DNA of 45,179 nucleotides, from assembly GCA_947174835.1 (NCBI GenBank), contig CAMWKM010000005.1:1-45179 (forward strand), read 5' to 3'. The notes beneath the pieces are model-generated. The model did no database searches, was not told where the DNA came from, and saw only the letters and a program-made list of their open reading frames with translations. Numbering within the stretch: position 1 is the first letter of the stretch; every line of letters starts with the position of its first letter. Position numbers and translations under genes: made by a program. The stretch comes from an uncultured Prevotella sp. (GTDB lineage Bacteria > Bacteroidota > Bacteroidia > Bacteroidales > Bacteroidaceae). Below are positions 1 to 8,389 of this stretch, piece by piece.

Positions 1-128
1 ACAGGTTGAGGTCGAGGCGGACAGGAATATGGTTGGCATCGTCGGTGACATAGAATCTGATAAGATTCAGGGAATTACAAAGATTTTATCACTCAAAATG
101 TCCATTAGGCCGACATTTAATAAAATCA

Positions 129-157
129 GCAGGGAGCAGATAATTCTGCCCCCCTGC
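129..157 (-). terminator. Rho-independent terminator downstream of tRNA-Arg
   Basis: The minus strand reads GCAGGGGGGCAGA-ATTA-TCTGCTCCCTGC followed by TGATTTTATT. Confidence 0.7.
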
Positions 158-160
158 ATG

Positions 161-232
161 TACCCCGACCGAGAATCGAACTCGGAACTAAGCTTTAGGA
201 GAGCCTTGTTATATCCATTTAACTATCAGGGC
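161..232 (-). tRNA. tRNA-Arg (anticodon CCT)
   Basis: The minus strand folds as a cloverleaf: acceptor GCCCTGA/TCGGGGT, anticodon arm AGGCT-CTCCTAA-AGCTT, T arm CCGAG-TTCGATT-CTCGG. CCA is not encoded. Confidence 0.93.
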
Positions 233-300
233 AACACGTATGCAGGTGCAAAGGTACGAAATATTTTTTGATTTTGAATGTGGAATTATGAATTATTTTG

Positions 301-308
301 TACCTTTG
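301..308 (+). promoter_or_regulatory. Bacteroidetes-type -7 element TACCTTTG upstream of cysS
   Basis: TACCTTTG lies 30 nt upstream of the cysS ATG and matches TAnnTTTG. The -33 box is not clear. Confidence 0.55.
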
Positions 309-337
309 CACCCATAATTACAAAATGGACAATCAGC

Positions 338-1834
338 ATGGATTCTAAACTCGTTATCTACAATACACTAACGCGCCAAAAAGAACGCTTTGAGCCTATC
401 AATGCTCCTCATGTGGGTATGTATGTCTGCGGGCCTACCGTCTATGGCGATCCCCATCTGGGACATGCCCGTCCTGCCATCACATTCGATTTGGTGTTCC
501 GTTACTTGAAGCATCTGGGATATAAGGTGCGCTATGTGCGCAATATCACTGACGTGGGACATCTGGAGCATGATGCCGATGAAGGTGAGGACAAGATAGC
601 CAAGAAGGCTCGTCTGGAGCAGTTGGAACCGATGGAGATTGCCCAGTATTATACCAATCGCTACCATGCTGCCATGGATGCACTCGGTGTGCTCCGCCCT
701 TCTATAGAGCCGCACGCCACAGGACATATCATCGAACAGCAGCAGTTAGTGCAGGAGATTCTCGACAACGGCTTTGCCTACGAATCGAATGGCTCCGTCT
801 ACTTCGATATTGAAGCTTATAACAAAAAGCACAAATACGGCATTCTCTCCGGCAGAAGTCTTGAGAATATCAAGGACGAAAGCCGCGAACTGGCCGGTGT
901 GGGCGAGAAGCGCAATCAGGCTGATTTTGCCTTGTGGAAGAAAGCGCAACCTGAACATATCATGCGTTGGCCTTCGCCTTGGAGCGACGGTTTCCCCGGT
1001 TGGCACTGTGAGTGCACAGCCATGGGACGCAAATACTTGGGCGAGACATTCGACATTCATGGTGGCGGCATGGACTTGGTGTTCCCTCATCACGAATGTG
1101 AGATTGCACAGGCTGTGGCCTCTATGGGGCATCAGGCCGTGAAATACTGGATGCACAACAATATGCTGACCATCAACGGTCAGAAGATGGGTAAGTCGTA
1201 CAACAACTTCATCACTCTGGAGCAGTTCTTTACCGGCAACCATCCATTGCTGGAGAAGGCCTATTCACCCATGACCATCCGTTTCTTCGTGCTCTCTGCC
1301 CACTATCGTGGTACGGTCGACTTCTCCAACGAGGCTCTGCTGGCAGCAGAGAAAGGCCTGGAGAAACTCATGGATGGCATTGCCTCATTAGAGCGCATCG
1401 CACCGGATGACAAATGTGATGCTGAAACTGAACGCATCGTGAAAGCTCTCCGACAAAAATGCTATGATGCCATGAACGACGACTTCGCTACGCCACAGGT
1501 CATCAGTCATCTGTTTGAAGCCTGCACGGTGGTAAACAAACTGATAGATCACAAGGCTACCATCTGTGCCGACTGCCTAAAAGAACTGTCGGAAACCATG
1601 CGTCTCTTTGCCATCGACATTCTGGGACTGCAGGCCTCAAGCCTCCAATGCCAAACTTCACAACAAAGAGAGGAAGCCTTCGGAAAGGTTGTTGACATGG
1701 TGCTCGACCTGCGTACCAAGGCTAAAGCAGCCAAGGACTGGACTACCAGCGATCAGATTCGCGATGCGCTCGCTGCCGCAGGCTTTGAGGTGAAAGACAC
1801 CAAGGACGGTGTCACCTGGAAACTTAACCGTTAA
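338..1834 (+). CDS. cysS: cysteinyl-tRNA synthetase
   Basis: ORF 278-1834; the start [10 protein letters not shown] at 338 is preferred. Motifs: [18 protein letters not shown] (HIGH-like), [34 protein letters not shown]. Confidence 0.97.
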   Translation: MDSKLVIYNTLTRQKERFEPINAPHVGMYVCGPTVYGDPHLGHARPAITFDLVFRYLKHLGYKVRYVRNITDVGHLEHDADEGEDKIAKKARLEQLEPMEIAQYYTNRYHAAMDALGVLRPSIEPHATGHIIEQQQLVQEILDNGFAYESNGSVYFDIEAYNKKHKYGILSGRSLENIKDESRELAGVGEKRNQADFALWKKAQPEHIMRWPSPWSDGFPGWHCECTAMGRKYLGETFDIHGGGMDLVFPHHECEIAQAVASMGHQAVKYWMHNNMLTINGQKMGKSYNNFITLEQFFTGNHPLLEKAYSPMTIRFFVLSAHYRGTVDFSNEALLAAEKGLEKLMDGIASLERIAPDDKCDAETERIVKALRQKCYDAMNDDFATPQVISHLFEACTVVNKLIDHKATICADCLKELSETMRLFAIDILGLQASSLQCQTSQQREEAFGKVVDMVLDLRTKAKAAKDWTTSDQIRDALAAAGFEVKDTKDGVTWKLNR

Positions 1835-1866
1835 TATCCCAAAACATCAGACGTGCTCCATAGAGT

Positions 1867-3108
1867 ATGAAACTGCAAGATTTTGAGATTATGGCTCCCG
1901 TAGGCAGCCGCGATTCACTCACGGCTGCTATTCAGGCAGGAGCCGATTCTATCTATTTCGGCATTGAAAAGCTGAATATGAGAGCTCACTCCGCATCGAC
2001 CTTCACTATTGATGACCTACGCGAGATAGCCCAAACTTGTCGTGAACATAGCATCAAGTCGTATCTCACCGTTAATACTATTATATACGGTGAGGATATT
2101 CCCTTAATGCACCAGATTGTAGATGCAGCCCACGAGGCTGGCATCTCTGCTATTATTGCCAGTGATGTGGCGGTGATGACCTATTGTAGAAAGGTAGGGC
2201 AAGAGGTGCATCTCAGTACGCAACTGAATATCTCGAACATTGAGGCGCTGCGCTTCTACGCCCAGTTTGCCGATGTGGTAGTGCTGGCCCGTGAGTTGAA
2301 TATAAATCAGGTGACCGAGATTTATCGTCAGATTGAAGACGAACACATCTGCGGTCCCAGCGGCAAGCAGATCCGCATTGAAATGTTCTGCCACGGTGCT
2401 CTCTGTATGGCTATCAGCGGCAAATGCTATATGAGCCTCCACGCTGCCAACCGCTCAGCCAACAGAGGTGAGTGCATCCAGATATGCCGCCGCTCCTACA
2501 CCGCTACCGACAACGAAACGGGCTATCAACTGGATATTGACAACAAATATATCATGTCGCCCAAAGATCTGAAGACAATACGTTTCATTGACCGACTGAT
2601 GAATGCCGGTGTGCGTGTCTTCAAGATTGAGGGTCGCGCCCGCGGACCGGAATATGTGTACACCGTGGTCAAGTGCTATAAGGAGGCTATTCAGGCTGTG
2701 CTCAATAATACTTTCACCACAGAACAGAAAGACAAATGGGACGAGCAACTGGCCCGTGTCTTCAATCGCGGTTTCTGGGACGGCTACTACCAAGGACAAC
2801 TAATGGGCGAATGGAACAAGGAATACGGCTCGTGTGCCACCGAACGTAAGGTTTATATCGGCAAGGGTGTGAAATATTTCTCACGGCTCGGTGTTGCCGA
2901 ATTTACGGTTGAGGCCAACACATTCAAGATAGGTGACAAGTTGCTGGTAACAGGCCCTACTACAGGCGTGATGTATCTTACTGCTACCGAAATTCATGAC
3001 AACTCTGGAGAGCCTGTCACTGAAGCTCCTCAAGGCACCCGCGTTGCCATTCCTGTTACAGACAAGGTGCGCCCCAGTGACAAGCTCTTCAAACTTGTGA
3101 CTCAATAA
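1867..3108 (+). CDS. peptidase U32 family protein (collagenase-like / RNA hydroxylation-type)
   Basis: MAPVGSRDSLTAAIQAGADSIYFG..., HLSTQLNISN, EMFCHGALCMAISGKCYMS and C..C..C-type cysteines are typical of U32 proteins. Confidence 0.9.
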   Translation: MKLQDFEIMAPVGSRDSLTAAIQAGADSIYFGIEKLNMRAHSASTFTIDDLREIAQTCREHSIKSYLTVNTIIYGEDIPLMHQIVDAAHEAGISAIIASDVAVMTYCRKVGQEVHLSTQLNISNIEALRFYAQFADVVVLARELNINQVTEIYRQIEDEHICGPSGKQIRIEMFCHGALCMAISGKCYMSLHAANRSANRGECIQICRRSYTATDNETGYQLDIDNKYIMSPKDLKTIRFIDRLMNAGVRVFKIEGRARGPEYVYTVVKCYKEAIQAVLNNTFTTEQKDKWDEQLARVFNRGFWDGYYQGQLMGEWNKEYGSCATERKVYIGKGVKYFSRLGVAEFTVEANTFKIGDKLLVTGPTTGVMYLTATEIHDNSGEPVTEAPQGTRVAIPVTDKVRPSDKLFKLVTQ

Positions 3109-3119
3109 GTAATTGCTGC

Positions 3120-4220
3120 TTATACATTAAAGCGGAAATGCATGATGTCACCATCTTGCACCACATAATCCTTGCCCTCAACACCCATTTTTCCGGCTTC
3201 CTTGACAGCAGTCTCTGAGCCGTACTTGATGTAGTCGTCGTACTTTATAACCTCGGCACGGATAAAACCTTTTTCAAAGTCAGTGTGGATAACACCGGCA
3301 CACTGCGGAGCCTTCCAGCCTTTCTTGTAGGTCCAGGCTTTCACTTCCATTTCGCCAGCAGTGATAAAGGTTTCCAGATTCAGCAGAGCATAGGCTTTCT
3401 TGATGAGACGATCCACACCGCTCTCACTGAGACCCAGTTCCTCAAGGAACATCATCTTGTCCTCATACGACTCCAGTTCGGCAATATCCTCTTCTGTCTT
3501 AGCAGCGATAAACATTGTCTCGGCACCTTCCTCCTTAGCTATCTCTTCGATTTTCTTAGTAAAGGCATTGCCGTCTTTTGCCTCTGCCTCACCGACATTG
3601 CAGACATAGAGCACAGGCTTTGCCGTCAGCAGGAAGAGATTACGAGCAACATCCTGTTCCTCCTTGGCCTCAAATTCCACGATACGGGCATTTTTACCCT
3701 GCTCTAACACCTCCTTGTAAGCCTTCAGTACAGTAGCCTCAACCTTGGCCTCCTTATTGCCGGCAGCAGCAGCCTTTTCGGTTTTGGCCAAACGACTTTC
3801 AATCGTTTCCAGATCCTTCAGTTGCAGTTCTGTATCAATAATCTCTTTATCGCGAATCGGATCAATAGTACCATCCACATGGGTGATATTCTCATCCTCA
3901 AAGCAACGGAGCACGTGGATGATAGCATCCGTCTCGCGAATGTTTCCTAAGAACTTGTTGCCCAAACCTTCACCTTTCGAAGCACCTTTTACTAAACCGG
4001 CAATATCTACTATCTCACAAGTGGCAGGCACAATACGACCGGGATGTACAATCTCTGCCAGACGATTCAGTCGCTCGTCAGGCACAGTGATGACACCCAC
4101 GTTAGGTTCAATCGTACAGAAAGGGAAATTGGCTGCCTGTGCCTTGGCACTCGACAGACAGTTAAACAATGTCGACTTACCCACGTTGGGCAGTCCTACA
4201 ATACCACATTTTAAAGCCAT
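3120..4220 (-). CDS. ychF: redox-regulated ATPase YchF (OLA1 family GTPase-like)
   Basis: MALKCGIVGLPNVGKSTLFNCLS; NFPFCTIEPNVGVI; DIAGLVKGASKGEGLGNKFL; C-terminal TGS-like domain. Confidence 0.97.
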   Translation of the reverse strand: MALKCGIVGLPNVGKSTLFNCLSSAKAQAANFPFCTIEPNVGVITVPDERLNRLAEIVHPGRIVPATCEIVDIAGLVKGASKGEGLGNKFLGNIRETDAIIHVLRCFEDENITHVDGTIDPIRDKEIIDTELQLKDLETIESRLAKTEKAAAAGNKEAKVEATVLKAYKEVLEQGKNARIVEFEAKEEQDVARNLFLLTAKPVLYVCNVGEAEAKDGNAFTKKIEEIAKEEGAETMFIAAKTEEDIAELESYEDKMMFLEELGLSESGVDRLIKKAYALLNLETFITAGEMEVKAWTYKKGWKAPQCAGVIHTDFEKGFIRAEVIKYDDYIKYGSETAVKEAGKMGVEGKDYVVQDGDIMHFRFNV

Positions 4221-4246
4221 TTACTCCTTAATATTAAATATATGTG

Positions 4247-5248
4247 TTACTCTTCTTGATAGGCAGCAGTCTCAGCTGCTGCTATGATATCTTCTCGCGA
4301 CAATTCTTTTCTATTATGAGTGATGCCAGAGAGATCGAACTCATCAACAGAAGGTTCCTGATTATCCGAAGTTTCTTGATTATTCAGAGTAACCGGTTTT
4401 TCTGTCTTGATGATAAATTCCTTTTCGGCTTCCAAATCAGGAGCCACGGCAGTGGGTTCCTCTTCCATCTTGGTGCGATTCGACTTGGCAGCAAAGATGG
4501 CATCAATGAATTGAGGCTCACGACGGAGGCGCTGCAGCGTTTCCTTTGAACACTCCTGCTGCGCTTCCTTCTTGGAGAAGCCTTGTCCCTTGCCACCTTC
4601 CACACCTTCTATCATGACCTGAAAGCCAAATATAGGCGAACCCTTCTCGTCCTTACTCTGCTTCAGGCAACAGAACTCCATTTTCACACGGTTCTTCTGA
4701 GTCCACTCCAGTAACTTCGATTTAAAGTTCACCTCCTTATAGGCCACCTTGTCAATATTGACCATCTGAGCCAAGATGCGCTTCTTCATAAACCGCATCA
4801 CAGCATCATAGCCCTGATCCAAATAGATGGCACCCACCAAAGCCTCGAAAGCGTTGCCGGCCATGTAACTATTATGCGACCGCTGTGGCCCATTGCTCTG
4901 TATGAGTTCCGTCAATCCCATCTCTCCAGCCAACTTACCCAACGTCTCTCGGCTCACCAGTTTCGAACGGGTATTAGTCAGAAAGCCCTCACGCTTACCC
5001 TTGAAATGCTCATACACAATATGCCCTACTACGGCATCCAGTATTGCATCACCCAAAAACTCCAGCCGCTCATTATTCAACAACTTTCCTTTTTCGTTGC
5101 GCTGACCAGAACTTTTGTGGGTAAGGGCCATTTTGTAATAACTGATGTTGTGCGGATAGAAGCCAATGATATCGTAGAGAGAAGAAAAAAGCTCCTTCTC
5201 CTTGCGGAAAGGGAGCTTGATTCTATCGATGAAATTGTTAACCCTCAT
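4247..5248 (-). CDS. rnc: ribonuclease III with a long acidic C-terminal extension
   Basis: NNERLEFLGDAILD signature, dsRBD-like segment, start MRVNNFIDR at 5248 overlapping the fabF end by 11 nt. Confidence 0.93.
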   Translation of the reverse strand: MRVNNFIDRIKLPFRKEKELFSSLYDIIGFYPHNISYYKMALTHKSSGQRNEKGKLLNNERLEFLGDAILDAVVGHIVYEHFKGKREGFLTNTRSKLVSRETLGKLAGEMGLTELIQSNGPQRSHNSYMAGNAFEALVGAIYLDQGYDAVMRFMKKRILAQMVNIDKVAYKEVNFKSKLLEWTQKNRVKMEFCCLKQSKDEKGSPIFGFQVMIEGVEGGKGQGFSKKEAQQECSKETLQRLRREPQFIDAIFAAKSNRTKMEEEPTAVAPDLEAEKEFIIKTEKPVTLNNQETSDNQEPSVDEFDLSGITHNRKELSREDIIAAAETAAYQEE

Positions 5249-6500
5249 ACTTTTTAAATACCACGCAGGCATTGTGACCACCAAATCCGAAGGTATTGCT
5301 CAGGCCAGCACGTACAGTGCGTTTCTGTGCCTTATTGAAGGTGAAGTTGAGATTGTAGTCAATCTCGGGATCCTCATCACCGTCCTCATGATTGATGGTA
5401 GGCGGCACGATATCGTTCTTCACAGCCAACACGGTGGCCATAGCCTCTACAGCACCTGCAGCACCCAGCAGGTGACCGGTCATTGATTTGGTCGATGAGA
5501 TATTCAACTTGAATGCAGCATCACCAAACACTTCCTTGATAGCCTTAGCCTCAGAGATATCACCAACATGAGTTGACGTGCCATGCACATTGATGTAGTC
5601 GATATCCTCGGGCTTCATATTGGCATCCTCCAAAGCACTCTGCATCACCAGCTTTGCACCCAGTCCTTCAGGATGGGAAGCCGTGATATGGTGAGCATCT
5701 GCACTCATACCGGCACCAACCATCTCAGCATAAATCTTGGCACCACGAGCTTTAGCGTGCTCCAGTTCTTCCAGAATCAGGCAACCTGCACCCTCGGCCA
5801 TGATGAAACCATCACGGCTGGCACTGAACGGACGACTGGCCTTCTCAGGCTCATCATTGCGAGTCGACAAAGCGTGCATTGCATTGAAACCGCCTACACC
5901 AGTAGCGCAGATAGCGGCCTCGGCACCACCAGTCACAATCACGTTAGCCTTGCCCAGACGAATCAGGTTGAAAGCATCGGCCAAAGCGTTGCTCGAAGAA
6001 GCGCAAGCCGATGAAGTGATATAGTTGGGACCATGAAAACCGTACATGATAGAAATCTGTCCGGCCACGATGTCGGCAATCATCTTAGGGATGAAGAAGG
6101 GATTGAACTTAGGACCGTTCTCTTTGTTGGCGGCATAGTAACTGACTTCTTCCTCGAAAGTCTTGATACCACCGATACCAACGCCATAGACCACGCCGAT
6201 ACGATTCTTGTCGACCGTATCCATGTCCATGCCACTGTCTTCAACAGCCTGCTTGGCAGCAATCATACCCAGTTGCGTGTAACGATCCATCTTGCGAGCC
6301 TCCTTACGGTCCAGATGGTCGTTTACGTTCAGGTTCTTCACCTCACAAGCGAAAGTGGTCTTAAAACCGGTTGTATCAAAAAGCGTAATAGGAGCGGCTC
6401 CACTCACACCGGCAACGAGGTTCTTCCACATCTCATCGGGTGTGTTACCTACAGGCGTCACGGCACCAAGACCTGTTACGACAACTCTTTTTAATTCCAT
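5238..6500 (-). CDS. fabF: beta-ketoacyl-ACP synthase II
   Basis: MELKRVVVTGLGAVTPVGN; SSACASSSNALADA; NVHGTSTHVGD; KSMTGHLLGAAGAVEA; NTFGFGGHNA. Confidence 0.97.
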   Translation of the reverse strand: MELKRVVVTGLGAVTPVGNTPDEMWKNLVAGVSGAAPITLFDTTGFKTTFACEVKNLNVNDHLDRKEARKMDRYTQLGMIAAKQAVEDSGMDMDTVDKNRIGVVYGVGIGGIKTFEEEVSYYAANKENGPKFNPFFIPKMIADIVAGQISIMYGFHGPNYITSSACASSSNALADAFNLIRLGKANVIVTGGAEAAICATGVGGFNAMHALSTRNDEPEKASRPFSASRDGFIMAEGAGCLILEELEHAKARGAKIYAEMVGAGMSADAHHITASHPEGLGAKLVMQSALEDANMKPEDIDYINVHGTSTHVGDISEAKAIKEVFGDAAFKLNISSTKSMTGHLLGAAGAVEAMATVLAVKNDIVPPTINHEDGDEDPEIDYNLNFTFNKAQKRTVRAGLSNTFGFGGHNACVVFKKYEG

Positions 6501-6520
6501 AAATGCAATATTTTAACAAA

Positions 6521-6575
6521 AAATTACGCAGATTACACAGATCCATTTAAGCAATCTGCGAAATCTGCGTAATTT
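6521..6575. repeat. Imperfect palindrome in the acpP-fabF intergenic region
   Basis: 22-nt arms aaattacgcagattacacagat / atctgcgaaatctgcgtaattt match at 20/22 around an 11-nt loop. Confidence 0.9.
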
Positions 6576-6593
6576 GCGGTTAATTAACCATTA

Positions 6594-6830
6594 TTATTTT
6601 GCGTTCTCCTCGATGTAAGAGATAGCATCGGCAACAGTACCAATCTTCTCTGCCTTATCGTCGGGAATAGAGATGTTGAACTCTTTCTCAAACTCCATAA
6701 TCAGTTCAACAGTATCCAGTGAATCTGCACCCAGATCATTGGTAAAACTTGCTTCGGGCTTTACCTCTGCCTCGTCAACACCGAGTTTGTCTACGATAAT
6801 TGCCTTTACTTTGCTTTCAATTTCTGACAT
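6594..6830 (-). CDS. acpP: acyl carrier protein
   Basis: 78 aa, phosphopantetheine site [15 protein letters not shown]. Confidence 0.98.
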   Translation of the reverse strand: MSEIESKVKAIIVDKLGVDEAEVKPEASFTNDLGADSLDTVELIMEFEKEFNISIPDDKAEKIGTVADAISYIEENAK

Positions 6831-6883
6831 AATTTTTACTTTTTAAATGTTAATATGAATGTTCGTTATTTAAAATTCGGGTG

Positions 6884-6915
6884 CAAAGTAACACATTTTC
6901 TTTCACTTACGCAAA
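6884..6915 (-). promoter_or_regulatory. Putative promoter for acpP-fabF-rnc
   Basis: The minus strand reads TTTG-N20-TTACTTTG, a near match to TTTG-N19/20-TAnnTTTG. Confidence 0.6.
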
Positions 6916-7025
6916 TTTTTTGCCATAAAACTGACCTTTGTGTGCACACACAAGGGGTTTTTGTGCAACTTTTTATCCCTTCACTTGTCGTTTTGCCACT
7001 TTTACATTAACTTTGTACCCCAGTT

Positions 7026-8324
7026 ATGAAACCCATAGACCATCAGATTTTGAAACTGGCCTTGCCCAGTATCGTGTCAAACATAACTGTTCCGCTACTC
7101 GGCCTTTGCGATGTGACTATCATGGGCCATATCGGTGGAGCTACTCACATAGGAGCCATCGCCGTGGGATCGATGATCTTCAATGTGATGTACTGGCTTT
7201 TCGGTTTTCTCCGTATGGGCACCAGTGGTCTCACCTCGCAGGCTTTAGGGAGCAGACAGTTCAAAGAAGTCTCCGCCATGCTGTACCGATCTCTGCTGGT
7301 GGCACTGGTTTCCGGTGTGGTCATCGTCCTGCTGCAATGGCCATTACAACAATTCACATTCTTTTTGATGCAACCCACTGATGATGTTCTTTCTTTATGC
7401 ATACCATATTATTATATCTGCATCTGGGGAGCACCGGCTGTTCTCGGACTCTATGCCCTGACAGGATGGTATATCGGTATGCAGAACACTCGCATTCCGA
7501 TGCTGATTGCCATCGGTCAAAATGTGGTAAACATCGGCATCTCACTCCTGTTGGTCGTTGGCTTAGGAATGAAAGTTGAGGGTGTCGCACTGGGTACTGT
7601 AATAGCCCAATGGGTGGGATTTCTGGCATCGTTGCTACTGCTTCGCTGCTACTATGGCCGTTTGTTTCATCACCACATCATTCACTGGACGGAAATCCGC
7701 CGAGGATTGGAACGCTTCTTCCGTTTGAACACCGATATATTCCTGCGTACAGTCTGCCTGATAGCAGTCAACCTCTATTTTACGTCAGCCGGTGCTTCAC
7801 AGGGAGCACTCATTCTGGCAGCCAATACGCTACTACTTCAATTCTTCATGTTCTTCAGTTTCGCAATGGATGGCTTTGCCTTTGCCGGCGAAGCACTCAG
7901 TGGCAAATACTTTGGTGCACACAATAAAATAATGCTTCGTCAGACTATCATCTGCACTTTTCGTTGGGGCGTGATCGTAGCTTCAATGTTCACTCTTGTC
8001 TATTGGCTGGGCGGCACATCATTTCTCTCGCTTCTAACCACAGACAGTAAGGTGATCAATGCCGCTGCAGAGTATCTGCCCTGGGCCATCCTTATTCCTT
8101 TCTGCGGATTGGCTGCTTTTGTATGGGATGGAATTTTCATTGGCATCACAGCCACACGTGGGATGCTTCTCTCCTGCTTTGTGGCTACTCTTGCCTTTTT
8201 TTGCGTTTACTTTCTCTTACGTCCAACCTATGTCAACCACGCCCTTTGGTTGGCCTTTCTCATTTATCTCCTTCTTCGTGGCATTGTGCAGACCATCATC
8301 AGCTACAACCATAATAATTCTTAA
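7026..8324 (+). CDS. MATE family efflux transporter (DinF-like)
   Basis: 432 aa, 12-TM pattern; ILKLALPSIVSNITVPLLGLCDVTIMGHIGGATHIGAIAVGS is typical of MATE; TAACTTTG upstream at 7008. Confidence 0.93.
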   Translation: MKPIDHQILKLALPSIVSNITVPLLGLCDVTIMGHIGGATHIGAIAVGSMIFNVMYWLFGFLRMGTSGLTSQALGSRQFKEVSAMLYRSLLVALVSGVVIVLLQWPLQQFTFFLMQPTDDVLSLCIPYYYICIWGAPAVLGLYALTGWYIGMQNTRIPMLIAIGQNVVNIGISLLLVVGLGMKVEGVALGTVIAQWVGFLASLLLLRCYYGRLFHHHIIHWTEIRRGLERFFRLNTDIFLRTVCLIAVNLYFTSAGASQGALILAANTLLLQFFMFFSFAMDGFAFAGEALSGKYFGAHNKIMLRQTIICTFRWGVIVASMFTLVYWLGGTSFLSLLTTDSKVINAAAEYLPWAILIPFCGLAAFVWDGIFIGITATRGMLLSCFVATLAFFCVYFLLRPTYVNHALWLAFLIYLLLRGIVQTIISYNHNNS

Positions 8325-8389
8325 TTCTTGTCTGTCAAGGCACATCAGTTAGGAAATTATTGCTATTTTTGTAAACACTACAAAAGATT

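Noticed and set aside
29-271. 80-aa plus-strand ORF
   Set aside because: It runs through the antisense of tRNA-Arg and its terminator, so it is not credible as a protein.
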